From: Curtobacterium sp. ZW137
GTDB lineage: Bacteria; Actinomycetota; Actinomycetes; Actinomycetales; Microbacteriaceae
Assembly: GCF_003762905.1 (NCBI RefSeq)
Contig: NZ_RJKS01000001.1
Location: 310,001 to 374,000, forward strand
Direction of reading: 5' to 3'
DNA length: 64,000 bases
The notes beneath the pieces were generated by a model. The model was given only the letters and a program-made list of their open reading frames with translations, was not told where the DNA came from and did no database searches. The translations under genes and the position numbers were made by a program. This document shows positions 8,875-16,782 of this stretch, in pieces; the first letter of the stretch is position 1, and the number at the start of each line of letters is the position of its first letter.

Positions 8875-8949
8875 GGGGCGGTAGCCAAGCTGGTCAAGGC
8901 AGTCTGCTCATAACGGAACGATTCGCGGGTTCGAGTCCCGCCCGCCCCA
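8875..8949 (+). tRNA. tRNA-Met (CAU), elongator type
   Basis: Acceptor GGGGCGG/CCGCCCC, D stem GCC/GGC, anticodon loop CTCATAA with anticodon CAT at 8909-8911, T stem GCGGG/CCCGC. The discriminator is A8949 and no CCA is encoded. The lower anticodon stem has a G-A mismatch at the outer pair. It lacks the three G-C pairs typical of initiator tRNA. A tRNA-Ile with modified CAU cannot be excluded by eye. A protein start codon follows after one base. Confidence 0.88.
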
Positions 8950-8950
8950 C

Positions 8951-10084
8951 GTGCAACTCCGTAAGAAGACCGCCAGCCACGACGTTGACGCCCCCGGCCC
9001 GACCCCGAACGTGACGTTCGAGGCGTCCAAGGGCGGCACCGGCGTGCGCGTCAACGCGTTCCGGATCGGGTTCATGGGCGGCATCGGCGTGCTCGTCGCC
9101 CTGCTCGCCGGGGCCCTCATCGGGCAGCTGTCGACCGTGCTGGTCTACATCGGCGTCGCGCTGTTCATCGCGCTCGGCCTCGACCCCCTGGTGACCTTCC
9201 TCGAGCGGTACATCCCGCGGTGGTCGGCGATCCTCGCGGTCGTCGTCACGGTGCTGCTCGCGTTCGGGGGTGTGGTGTTCGCCGTCGTCCCGATCCTCAT
9301 CAACCAGGCGACGAACCTGGTGCAGAACTTCCCGGACATCGTCCAGGACCTCTCCCAGCAGGACTGGGTGCAGAACCTGTCGAAGCAGCTCAACGGGTCG
9401 TTCGACGTCGACCACTCGCTGCAGCAGCTCCAGAAGTTCGTCGAGGACCCGGGCAACCTGCTGAGCGTCGGCGGCGGCATCCTGGCCGTGGGTACCGGGA
9501 TCCTGTCGGGCCTGACCGGGGCGCTCATCGTCCTCATCCTGATGCTCTACTTCCTCGCCTCGATGCGGAGCATGAAGAGCATGATGTACCGCTTCGTGCC
9601 GGCGTCCCGTCGGCAGAACTACATCGACGTCAGCGAGGAGGTCACGTCCTCCGTCGGCCGCTACGTCGTCGGGCAGATCACGCAGGCGGGCATCAACGGC
9701 GTCCTGAGCCTGGTGTTCCTGCTCATCATCGGTGCACCGCTGCCGGTGCTCCTCGCGACGTTCGCGTTCATGGGCTCGCTCATCCCGCTGGTCGGGACCC
9801 TCGGCGCGGCGATCGTGATCTCGCTGCTGTGCTTCTTCGCGTCGCCCGCGACCGCCCTCGCCGCGGCGATCTACTACCTCGTCTACATGCAGGTCGAGTC
9901 GTACGTGATCTCACCGCGCATCATGTCCCGCGCGGTGCAGGTCCCCGGTGCGCTCGTCGTGATCGCGGCCGTCGCGGGGGCCACCATCGGCGGGGTCCTC
10001 GGTGCGCTCGTCGCGGTGCCGGTCGCCGCGTCGGTGATCATCATCGTGCAGAAGGTCATCTACCCGCGCCAGGAGCAGGCGTGA
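8951..10084 (+). CDS. AI-2E family transporter (UPF0118/PerM)
   Basis: 377-residue membrane protein of the AI-2E/PerM exporter family: two N-terminal helices, a third helix near residue 95, a long amphipathic linker (NLVQNFPDIVQDLSQQDW) and a C-terminal cluster of helices with the family region MGSLIPLVGTLGAA. Substrates of this family are diverse and not predictable. GTG 8951 lies one base after the tRNA-Met discriminator, so there is no room for a ribosome binding site; tRNA end processing could produce a leaderless message. An internal GTG further down is an alternative start. Confidence 0.85.
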   Translation: MQLRKKTASHDVDAPGPTPNVTFEASKGGTGVRVNAFRIGFMGGIGVLVALLAGALIGQLSTVLVYIGVALFIALGLDPLVTFLERYIPRWSAILAVVVTVLLAFGGVVFAVVPILINQATNLVQNFPDIVQDLSQQDWVQNLSKQLNGSFDVDHSLQQLQKFVEDPGNLLSVGGGILAVGTGILSGLTGALIVLILMLYFLASMRSMKSMMYRFVPASRRQNYIDVSEEVTSSVGRYVVGQITQAGINGVLSLVFLLIIGAPLPVLLATFAFMGSLIPLVGTLGAAIVISLLCFFASPATALAAAIYYLVYMQVESYVISPRIMSRAVQVPGALVVIAAVAGATIGGVLGALVAVPVAASVIIIVQKVIYPRQEQA

Positions 10085-10914
10085 CCGACCCCGCGGACGC
10101 TGCCGCCGCTGCCGCTGCCGCTGCCGCTGCCGCTGCGCGCGACCGGTGGGCCCGCAGCCCACGTGGACCGCTCGCCCTGGTGAACGCGCAGCGCGTCGAC
10201 CACGCGCAGCCCGTCTGGCCGGTCCCCGGCACGTGGGCGCCGGCCGTGGGCGGGCTCACGGTCATCGCTGACGCCGCCGACGGGGTCGTCGTGGACGGCG
10301 TCCCGGTCGACGGGACCGTCCTCGTCGCCGGCGACGATGCCGTCGTGCCGTCGGCCGTCGCCTTTCCGGAAGGCTTCGCAGGCACCGTCTCCGGCTCGAC
10401 GCTCCGCGTCTGGGATCCCGCGTCCGATGCGATCGCCCGGTTCGCACGGATCGACCGTTTCCCGTACGCGGCCGATCTGGTCCGTCCAGGCCGGTACACA
10501 CCGGTCGACGACAGCCTGGAGGCCCCTGGTCACGTCCTCGACGCCGCCGGCGATCCGCTCCTGGTCGCGGGCACCGTCGAGACCACCGTCGGTGGGGTGG
10601 TCGCCTCCCTGCTCGCGGTGCGGTCGGCACCGTTCGGCGGGGTCGCGCGGCTGCAGCTCATCGTCCAGGACGGCACGAGTGCGCTGCCCGAGGACGACGC
10701 CGCGAGCTCCTACTCGATGGGCCGGTTCCTCTTCGTCGACGACCCGGGCGGCCCCGCGGACGTCGCGGTGGACTGGAACGGCCTGGTGCTCCCGCCGTGC
10801 GCGTTCTCGTACCAGTACGCGTGCCCGATCCCGCCGCCGCAGAACCGCCTGGTGATCCCGATCCCGGCGGGCGAGCGGCACCCGATCGACCACGACGGCG
10901 CCGTCCTGCACTGA
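10081..10914 (+). CDS. DUF1684 family protein
   Basis: 277-residue soluble protein. The C-terminal signature VDWNGLVLPPCAFSYQYACP followed by PPPQNRL and PIPAGER matches the DUF1684 family, whose biochemical role is unknown. It overlaps the transporter by 4 bases (GTGA). Residues 7-19 are 13 consecutive alanines encoded by a GCTGCC hexanucleotide array (10099-10137), a likely slippage site that would change length without breaking frame. A paralogue is at 60121-60927. Confidence 0.83.
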   Translation: MTDPADAAAAAAAAAAAAARDRWARSPRGPLALVNAQRVDHAQPVWPVPGTWAPAVGGLTVIADAADGVVVDGVPVDGTVLVAGDDAVVPSAVAFPEGFAGTVSGSTLRVWDPASDAIARFARIDRFPYAADLVRPGRYTPVDDSLEAPGHVLDAAGDPLLVAGTVETTVGGVVASLLAVRSAPFGGVARLQLIVQDGTSALPEDDAASSYSMGRFLFVDDPGGPADVAVDWNGLVLPPCAFSYQYACPIPPPQNRLVIPIPAGERHPIDHDGAVLH

Positions 10915-10928
10915 TCGGGCCGGTGTCC

Positions 10929-10958
10929 TTGCCGTTCCCAGCGCCGACGCTGCATAAT
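10929..10958 (+). promoter_or_regulatory. Candidate sigma-A-like promoter for the DUF3145 gene
   Basis: TTGCCG (10929-10934) and CATAAT (10953-10958) are separated by 18 bp, about 120 bp before the ATG. The -10 region stands out in GC-rich surroundings. Confidence 0.55.
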
Positions 10959-11077
10959 GGGCGTGTCCGCCAGGACATCACAATCGGATATCGATGGTTC
11001 CACGGTGCTCTCGAGCACTGGTCCGGATCCTCCAGCACAGGTCGATGGGGAAGTCGCACCTGATGATCGGAGGAACC

Positions 11078-11578
11078 ATGACCGGGACTGCGTCTGGAGT
11101 GCTCTACGTGCACTCCTCCCCACGCGCGCTCTGCCCCCATGTCGAATGGGCAGCAGGTCGCGCGATGAGTCGCGCCGTCAACTTCTCCTGGCTGGACCAG
11201 CCGGCGCAGGACGGCTCGCGTCGTACGGAGTACACCTGGACCGGCGCGGTCGGCACCGGTGCGGCCATCGCCTCCGCGCTGCGCGGGTGGGAGCACCTCC
11301 GCTACGAGGTCACCGAGGAACCCACCGAGGTCTCGGACGGCGGCCGGTGGATGCACACGCCCGATCTCGGCGTCTTCTACGCGCAGACCGACGTCACCGG
11401 GAACATGGTCATCCCCGAGGACCGTGTCCGCTACGCGATGGAGGTCGCCGGCAGCAACGCCCTCGAGCTCCACCGGGAGCTCCGGCTGGCGCTCGGGCAG
11501 GCCTGGGACGACGAGCTCGAGCCGTTCCGCCACGCGGCCGAGGGCAACCCGGTCGTCTGGCTGCACCGCGTCGGCTGA
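11078..11578 (+). CDS. DUF3145 family protein
   Basis: 166-residue protein of an actinobacteria-restricted family of unknown function. Recognisable segments are GVLYVHSSPRALCPHVEWA at the N-terminus and YEVTEEPTEVSDGGRW in the middle. No signal peptide or membrane segment. The ATG at 11078 is chosen because GGAGG lies 5 bases upstream and because homologues begin with this segment; the frame is open further upstream. A strong hairpin follows. Confidence 0.87.
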   Translation: MTGTASGVLYVHSSPRALCPHVEWAAGRAMSRAVNFSWLDQPAQDGSRRTEYTWTGAVGTGAAIASALRGWEHLRYEVTEEPTEVSDGGRWMHTPDLGVFYAQTDVTGNMVIPEDRVRYAMEVAGSNALELHRELRLALGQAWDDELEPFRHAAEGNPVVWLHRVG

Positions 11579-11657
11579 CGCGCACTGCCGACGCTGCCGG
11601 AGCTCGCGCTGCCGGCGCTGACGCTCCTCCTGCGACGGAACACCTCCGAACACACGA

Positions 11658-11683
11658 AAACGCCGCCGATCTCGGCGGCGTTT
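11658..11683. terminator. Bidirectional intrinsic terminator
   Basis: Inverted repeat AAACGCCGCCGA (11658-11669) / TCGGCGGCGTTT (11672-11683), extended by CACGA/TCGTG around it. It lies between the convergent DUF3145 gene and fabF and has A/T-flanked arms that suit both directions. Confidence 0.85.
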
Positions 11684-11763
11684 CGTGGTGTCAGCGGCGT
11701 TCGGCGTGTGGGCGGTGCCACACAGGGCGGAGGTGAGCCGGGCCTCCAGACCGGAGGCGGTGG

Positions 11764-13008
11764 TCAGGCCGTGCGGAACGCGACGACGGCGTTGTGGCCG
11801 CCGAAGCCGAACGAGTTGCTCACGGCGAGCAGGTCGCCCGCCGGGAGCTCGCGTGGCGAGGTCGCGACGTCCATCACGATCTCCGGGTCCTGCTCGGTGA
11901 GGTTGATCGTCGGCGGAGCGACGCGGTTGTGCAGCGCGAGGACGGTGAACGCCGCCTCGATCGCACCGGCACCACCGAGGAGGTGCCCGGTCGACGCCTT
12001 GGTGGCCGACACGACGACGGAGTCGAGGTGGTCGCCGAAGACGCGGCGCATCGCGTGGTACTCGGCGATGTCGCCGACCGGCGTCGACGTGGCGTGCGCG
12101 TTGACGTGCACGACGTCTTCGCGCGACGCACCGGCGTGCTCGAGCGCCATGAGCACCGCACGGGCAGCAGCGCTGCCCTCGGGGTCGGGGGCGGTGATGT
12201 GGAACGCGTCCGAGGTGATGCCGGCACCGGCGACCTCGGCGTAGATCTTGGCGCCGCGGGCTTCCGCGTGCTCCTTCGTCTCGAGGATCAGCGCAGCAGC
12301 GCCGTCCGCGAGCACGAAGCCGTCACGCGTGACGTCGTACGGACGCGAGGCGGTCTCGGGGGAGTCGTTGCGGCGCGACAGGGCCTGCATCGCGGCGAAC
12401 GACGCGAGGGGCATCGGGTGCAGCGCGGCTTCGGCGCCACCGGCGATGACGATGTCGGCTTCACCGGTCGCGACGTGGCGGTACGCCTCGGCGAGGGACT
12501 CGGTGGAGGACGCGCACGCCGAGAGGTAGGTGCGGGCGCCACCACGGGCGCCGAACTCCATCTCGATGGCGGCGGCGGGGCCGTTCGCCATGAGCATCGG
12601 GACCGTCATCGGCAGGACGCGGCGCGGGCCCTTCTCGCGCAGGGTGTCCCAGGCGTCGAGCAGCGTGTTCACGCCGCCGATGCCGGTCGCCCAGTCGACG
12701 ATGAGGCGCTCGGGCACGACGGTCTCGTTGTCGATGCCCGCGTCGGCCCATGCTTCACGCGCGGCGATGAGCGAGAGCTGCGACGACGGGTCGAAGCGCT
12801 TGGTCTCGGGGCGGGTGAGCTGGTCGGTGATGAAGCGGCGCGCCTGCCCGGCGAACTCGACGGGGATGTTGAGTTCGGCGTAGCGCGGGTCTTCGAGCCT
12901 GGTGATCCCGGACTTGCCCTCGAGCAAGGCGTCCCAGGTCTCCGAGGCAGTCGCGGCGAGAGGGGTGATCGCACCGATCCCGGTGACGACGACGGTCTTG
13001 TTGGTCAT
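11764..13008 (-). CDS. fabF: Beta-ketoacyl-[acyl-carrier-protein] synthase II
   Basis: About 414-residue condensing enzyme elongating acyl-ACP with malonyl-ACP. The catalytic triad regions are visible: Cys in YLSACASSTESL, His in VNAHATSTPVGD and His in KASTGHLLGGAG; the C-terminal NSFGFGGHNA loop is intact. Last gene of the fab operon, 93 bp after acpP. Two starts are possible: 13008 (MTNKTVVVTGIG, as in most homologues) and 13038 (ten residues longer). A hairpin at 13042-13089 ends 3 bases before the upstream start, which argues for 13008. Confidence 0.95.
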   Translation of the reverse strand: MTNKTVVVTGIGAITPLAATASETWDALLEGKSGITRLEDPRYAELNIPVEFAGQARRFITDQLTRPETKRFDPSSQLSLIAAREAWADAGIDNETVVPERLIVDWATGIGGVNTLLDAWDTLREKGPRRVLPMTVPMLMANGPAAAIEMEFGARGGARTYLSACASSTESLAEAYRHVATGEADIVIAGGAEAALHPMPLASFAAMQALSRRNDSPETASRPYDVTRDGFVLADGAAALILETKEHAEARGAKIYAEVAGAGITSDAFHITAPDPEGSAAARAVLMALEHAGASREDVVHVNAHATSTPVGDIAEYHAMRRVFGDHLDSVVVSATKASTGHLLGGAGAIEAAFTVLALHNRVAPPTINLTEQDPEIVMDVATSPRELPAGDLLAVSNSFGFGGHNAVVAFRTA

Positions 13009-13041
13009 GGAACGACTTGTTTCTGCTGAGGTGGACATGAC

Positions 13042-13089
13042 GAGCGCCGCGGCCCGTGACCGGAAGGGTCGAGCCGGACCACGGCGCTC
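13042..13089 (-). promoter_or_regulatory. Intercistronic hairpin between acpP and fabF
   Basis: On the minus-strand RNA the arms (13089-13076 and 13055-13042) form 14 continuous pairs including two G-U. The mismatches at DNA level are both compatible with wobble pairing, which suggests a selected RNA structure. It may stabilise the abundant acpP message or reduce read-through into fabF. Confidence 0.55.
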
Positions 13090-13101
13090 AGGAAGTTCGT
13101 G

Positions 13102-13350
13102 TCAGGCCTGGGCCTTGACGATGAAGTCGACGGCGTCACCGACGGTCTTGAGGTTCTTGACCTCTTCGTCCGGGATCTTCACGTCGAACTTCTCTTCGGC
13201 GTTGACGACGATGGTCATCATCGAGATGGAGTCGATGTCGAGGTCGTCCGTGAACGACTTGTCCGACTGCACCGTGTCGGTGGCGATGCCGGTCTCGTCG
13301 TTGATGAGCTCGGCCAGGCCGGCGAGGACTTCTTCGTTGGACAGGGCCAT
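13102..13350 (-). CDS. acpP: Acyl carrier protein
   Basis: 82-residue acidic carrier protein of type II fatty acid synthesis. The phosphopantetheine attachment serine is Ser41 in DDLDIDSISMM. AAGGAG lies 8 bases before the ATG. It sits between fabH and fabF as in other actinobacteria and is flanked by hairpins on both sides, perhaps giving it a separate, more stable transcript. Confidence 0.97.
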   Translation of the reverse strand: MALSNEEVLAGLAELINDETGIATDTVQSDKSFTDDLDIDSISMMTIVVNAEEKFDVKIPDEEVKNLKTVGDAVDFIVKAQA

Positions 13351-13397
13351 GATGGTGTCTCCTTGAGGGGGGTGTCGTTTGACCGTGGACCAGCCTA

Positions 13398-13420
13398 GGG
13401 CACGGGGTGGTCCCGTGCCC
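13398..13420. promoter_or_regulatory. Hairpin between fabH and acpP
   Basis: Perfect 9-bp stem GGGCACGGG / CCCGTGCCC with loop GTGGT, about 50 bp before the acpP start. No U-tract follows on either strand; a processing or attenuation site is more likely than a full terminator. Confidence 0.5.
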
Positions 13421-13481
13421 GCAGCCTGGCGGGACTGTGGAAAGTCTTGCTGCGCTCCGGTGTCCCGGAGCACCGGGCGTC

Positions 13482-14516
13482 CTACGGGAGGACGACCACC
13501 TGGGCGCCGAACACGAGTCCGGCGCCGAACCCGATCTGCAGGGCGAGGCCGCCCGACAGCTCCGGGTGCTCGTCGAGCAGGCGGTGGGTGGCGAGCGGGA
13601 TGCTCGCGGCGGAGGTGTTGCCGGTGGTCTTGATGTCGCGGGCGATCACCACGGACTCGGGGATGCCGAGCTGCTTGGCGAACTCGTCGATGATGCGGAT
13701 GTTCGCCTGGTGGGGCACGAACGCGGCGAGCTGGTCGGGGCGGACGCCCGCGGTGTCCAGCGCTTCTCGGGCGACCTTGACCATCTCCCAGACGGCCCAG
13801 CGGAACACGGTCTGACCGGCCTGCCGTATCGTCGGCCGCGCGGCCCCCGCTTCCCACTCGTTGAAGGTGGCGGTCATGCCGATCGCGTCCCACTTGGAGC
13901 CGTCGGAGCCCCAGATGGTCGGCGCGATGCCGGGGAAGTCGCTCGGGCCGACGATCGCGGCGCCGGCGCCGTCGCCGAGCAGGAACGAGATCGAGCGGTC
14001 GGTCGGGTCGACGATGTCGCTGAGCTTCTCGGCCCCGACGACGAGCACGTGGTCGGCGATGCCGGACTTCACGAACGAGTCGGCCTGGGCGATGCCGTAG
14101 GCGTACCCGGCACACGCGGCGCTGATGTCGTACGCCGCCGCGGGGGCGGCGCCGATGCGCTCGGCGAGGAGCGACGCCATCGACGGGGTGGCCACGGTGT
14201 GCGTGACGGTGCTGACGAGCACGACGCCGATCTGGTCGGGCGTGATGCCGGCCTTGGCGATGGCCTCGAGCGAGGCGGCCTCGGCGAGGTCGACCGCTTC
14301 GACGTCGGCACCGGCGCGCATCCGGGTGACGATCCCGGTGCGCTGGCGGATCCACTCGTCGGAGGAGTCGATCGGGCCGACGAGGTCGTCGTTCGGCACG
14401 GTGTTCTCGCCGCGGGCGGCGCCGAGCGCGAGGATGCGGCTGAACTCGTGGCCGCGGCGCTGCGCGAGGACGGGTCGAGCTGCGTCGGCTGCGGTGGGGG
14501 TGGTGCTGTCGGTCAT
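13482..14516 (-). CDS. fabH: Beta-ketoacyl-[acyl-carrier-protein] synthase III
   Basis: 344-residue initiating condensing enzyme. Catalytic Cys in DISAACAGYAYG, His in FVPHQANIRI and Asn in TTGNTSAASIP are all present. It catalyses the first condensation of an acyl-CoA primer with malonyl-ACP and so helps set straight versus branched chains. The ATG overlaps the fabD stop (ATGA), giving translational coupling. Confidence 0.96.
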   Translation of the reverse strand: MTDSTTPTAADAARPVLAQRRGHEFSRILALGAARGENTVPNDDLVGPIDSSDEWIRQRTGIVTRMRAGADVEAVDLAEAASLEAIAKAGITPDQIGVVLVSTVTHTVATPSMASLLAERIGAAPAAAYDISAACAGYAYGIAQADSFVKSGIADHVLVVGAEKLSDIVDPTDRSISFLLGDGAGAAIVGPSDFPGIAPTIWGSDGSKWDAIGMTATFNEWEAGAARPTIRQAGQTVFRWAVWEMVKVAREALDTAGVRPDQLAAFVPHQANIRIIDEFAKQLGIPESVVIARDIKTTGNTSAASIPLATHRLLDEHPELSGGLALQIGFGAGLVFGAQVVVLP

Positions 14517-15442
14517 GCGGATGCCTCTGCGGTGTTCAGGAGCTCGATCGCGGCCGGCAGGTCCTCGGGGGACTTGACCGCGACGGTGGGCGTGCCCCGG
14601 AGGCCGCGCTTGGCGAGCCCCACGAGGGCGCCGGCGGGGGCGAGCTCGATGATGCCGGTGACCCCTGCCTGCTGGAAGGACTCCATCACGGAGTCCCAGT
14701 GCACGGGGTTCGCGATCTGGGCGACCATGAGGTCGACGAACCGGCGGCCGTCGTCGACGCGGGAGCCGTCCGCGTTGGTCCAGATCGGGAGCGTCGGGTC
14801 GGTGACGGCGGTCGCGGCGGCCACCGGGGCGACGCGCTCGACGGCGGGGGCCATGTACCGGGTGTGGAACGCACCGGCCACCGCGAGGGGGATCACGCGG
14901 GCCTTGGCCGGCGGGTTCCCGGCGAGGGCCGCGATCGCTGCGGCAGCGCCGGCGACGACGGTCTGACCGCCGCCGTTGTGGTTGGCGGCCACGAGCCCGT
15001 TGGCTTCGAGTGCCTGCGCGACCTCGTCCGGGTCGCCGCCGAGGACGGCTGCCATCGAGGTGGGCTCGAGGGCCGCGGCGTCGGCCATCGCCCGGCCGCG
15101 CTCGGCGACCAGTGCGACGGCGTCGGCCGGTGTGAGGATCCCGGCGACCGCGGCGGCGGTGAACTCCCCGACGGAGTGGCCGGCGACGCCACCGACGAGG
15201 GCGCGACGGCCGTCGGCGAGGAGGGCGTCCGCGGTGATGATGCCCGCGGCGACGATGAGCGGCTGGGCGAGCGCGGTGTCCTTGATGGTGTCCGCGTCGG
15301 ACTCGGTGCCGTGCAGCGCCAGGTCGACGCCGATCGCCTCGGACCACTGCCCGACACGGTCACGGACGGCGGCGTCCTCGAGCCACGGGGCGAGGAAGCC
15401 TGGGGTCTGGGAGCCCTGTCCGGGCGCGACGACGACGATCAC
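14513..15442 (-). CDS. fabD: Malonyl-CoA:ACP transacylase
   Basis: About 309-residue acyltransferase loading malonyl groups onto AcpP. GQGSQ near the N-terminus, the nucleophile motif GHSVGEF and the later NHNGGGQTVV segment are typical. GTG at 15442 (IVVVAPGQGSQ) is chosen because AGGA precedes it and it matches the family start; an upstream GTG at 15493 would add 17 unlikely residues. It follows fasR by about 100 bp. Confidence 0.93.
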   Translation of the reverse strand: MIVVVAPGQGSQTPGFLAPWLEDAAVRDRVGQWSEAIGVDLALHGTESDADTIKDTALAQPLIVAAGIITADALLADGRRALVGGVAGHSVGEFTAAAVAGILTPADAVALVAERGRAMADAAALEPTSMAAVLGGDPDEVAQALEANGLVAANHNGGGQTVVAGAAAAIAALAGNPPAKARVIPLAVAGAFHTRYMAPAVERVAPVAAATAVTDPTLPIWTNADGSRVDDGRRFVDLMVAQIANPVHWDSVMESFQQAGVTGIIELAPAGALVGLAKRGLRGTPTVAVKSPEDLPAAIELLNTAEASA

Positions 15443-15548
15443 CGGACAATCCTGTCTGCCGTCGGGCGTGCGGCCCGTGTGGACTCCCGACACGAATCCG
15501 CGCGAGACATTGTGCGACCCCTACCGACGGCGGTCCCGCGGTCGCCCG

Positions 15549-16775
15549 TCACCGTCGTCCGACGCGCCGGCGGCTGGAGGCCGATTCGGACATCGCACCG
15601 AGGATCAGCGCGGACTGCACGATCAGGGCGTCACGGGCGTGGGTGGCGTCCCAGCCGATGATGTCCGCCACACGGCGCAGGCGGTACCGCACGGTGTTCG
15701 GGTGCACGAAGAGCTCGCGCGCCGTCGCCTCGAGCGAACGACCGGTGTCGAGGTAGCACCAGAGCGTCTGCAGGAGCTCGGTGGACTGGTCCTTCAGCGG
15801 CACGTAGATGCGCTGCACGAGCGCGGACCGGGCCAGGGGGTCACCGGCGAGGGCCCGCTCGGGCAGCAGGTCGTCCGCGAGCGCGGGACGGGGAGCACCG
15901 CGCCAGGCCCGTGCGACGGCGAACCCGGCGAGGGCGGCCTTCGCGGAGGTGGAGGCGTCGACGACCCCGGGGACCTCGTTGCCGAGGACCAGGTGGCCCT
16001 CGCCGAACATCGGCTCGAGGGCCTGCGCGATCGCCATGAACGAGACCGGCTCCTCGCCTTCCGGGACGTCGTCCCGCGGGGTGGAGCGGCCGATGACGAC
16101 CACGAGGCGCGAGCCCTGGACCCCGATGAGCACGTCCGCGTCCATGTGGCGGGCGGAGCGCCGGACCTGGTCGACCTCGAGCTGCTTCGGTGCGGTGCCG
16201 ACGAGCACCGCCACCTCGCCGTGGCCGTGCCAGCCGAGCGCCGCGATGCGGGAGGGGAGCTCGTCGTCGTACTCGCCGGAGAGGATCGAGTCGACCACGA
16301 GCGCTTCGAGCCGGGCGTCCCAGAGCCCGCGCGCCTCGGCGGCACGGGCGTAGACGTCGGCGGCCGCGAAGGCGATGTCCCGGGAGTACTTGAGGATCGC
16401 CTCCTGCAGCATCTCGTCGTCCTTGGCGCGTTCCTCCACCACGGTCACGACCACGCGGATGAGCTGCAGGGTCTGCTGCAGGCTCACCGAGCGCAGGAGT
16501 TCCCGCGGCGCGGAGCCGAACACGTCGGCGGCCGCGATCCACGGTGTCGACGCGCTGCCCTCGAGCCAGGAGATGAACGAGGTGATGCCGGCCTGGGCGA
16601 CCATGCCGACCGCGGACCGACGCCCAGGGGGCATCTCGCTGTACCAGGGGAGCGTGTCCTCGAGCCGCTTGATGGTGGCGGTCGAGAGTTCGCCCGACAC
16701 CTGCCGGAGCCAGGAGAGCGCCCGTTCACGGTCGTTCTCCCGGCCCACGGCGGGGTCGGTGCGGGGTGTCGTCAC
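15549..16775 (-). CDS. fasR: PucR/CdaR-type transcriptional regulator of fatty acid synthesis
   Basis: 408-residue regulator with the C-terminal PucR-type helix-turn-helix (GRSLEATARELFVHPNTVRY) and an extended N-terminal sensory region. In Streptomyces and Mycobacterium the FasR activator occupies this exact place, upstream of fabD, and controls the fab genes; the assignment rests on fold plus synteny. GTG start, 7 bp after the aceE stop, so it is probably cotranscribed with aceE as well as driving fabDHF. Confidence 0.88.
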   Translation of the reverse strand: MTTPRTDPAVGRENDRERALSWLRQVSGELSTATIKRLEDTLPWYSEMPPGRRSAVGMVAQAGITSFISWLEGSASTPWIAAADVFGSAPRELLRSVSLQQTLQLIRVVVTVVEERAKDDEMLQEAILKYSRDIAFAAADVYARAAEARGLWDARLEALVVDSILSGEYDDELPSRIAALGWHGHGEVAVLVGTAPKQLEVDQVRRSARHMDADVLIGVQGSRLVVVIGRSTPRDDVPEGEEPVSFMAIAQALEPMFGEGHLVLGNEVPGVVDASTSAKAALAGFAVARAWRGAPRPALADDLLPERALAGDPLARSALVQRIYVPLKDQSTELLQTLWCYLDTGRSLEATARELFVHPNTVRYRLRRVADIIGWDATHARDALIVQSALILGAMSESASSRRRVGRR

Positions 16776-16782
16776 CGGGTGA

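Noticed and set aside
8875-8949. Initiator tRNA
   Set aside because: The anticodon stem lacks the run of three G-C pairs and the acceptor begins with a normal G-C pair, so elongator tRNA-Met (or tRNA-Ile CAU) fits better.
13009-13038. fabF starting at 13038
   Set aside because: No ribosome site fits between the intercistronic hairpin and this codon, and the family start is MTNKTVVVTG at 13008; kept as an alternative only.
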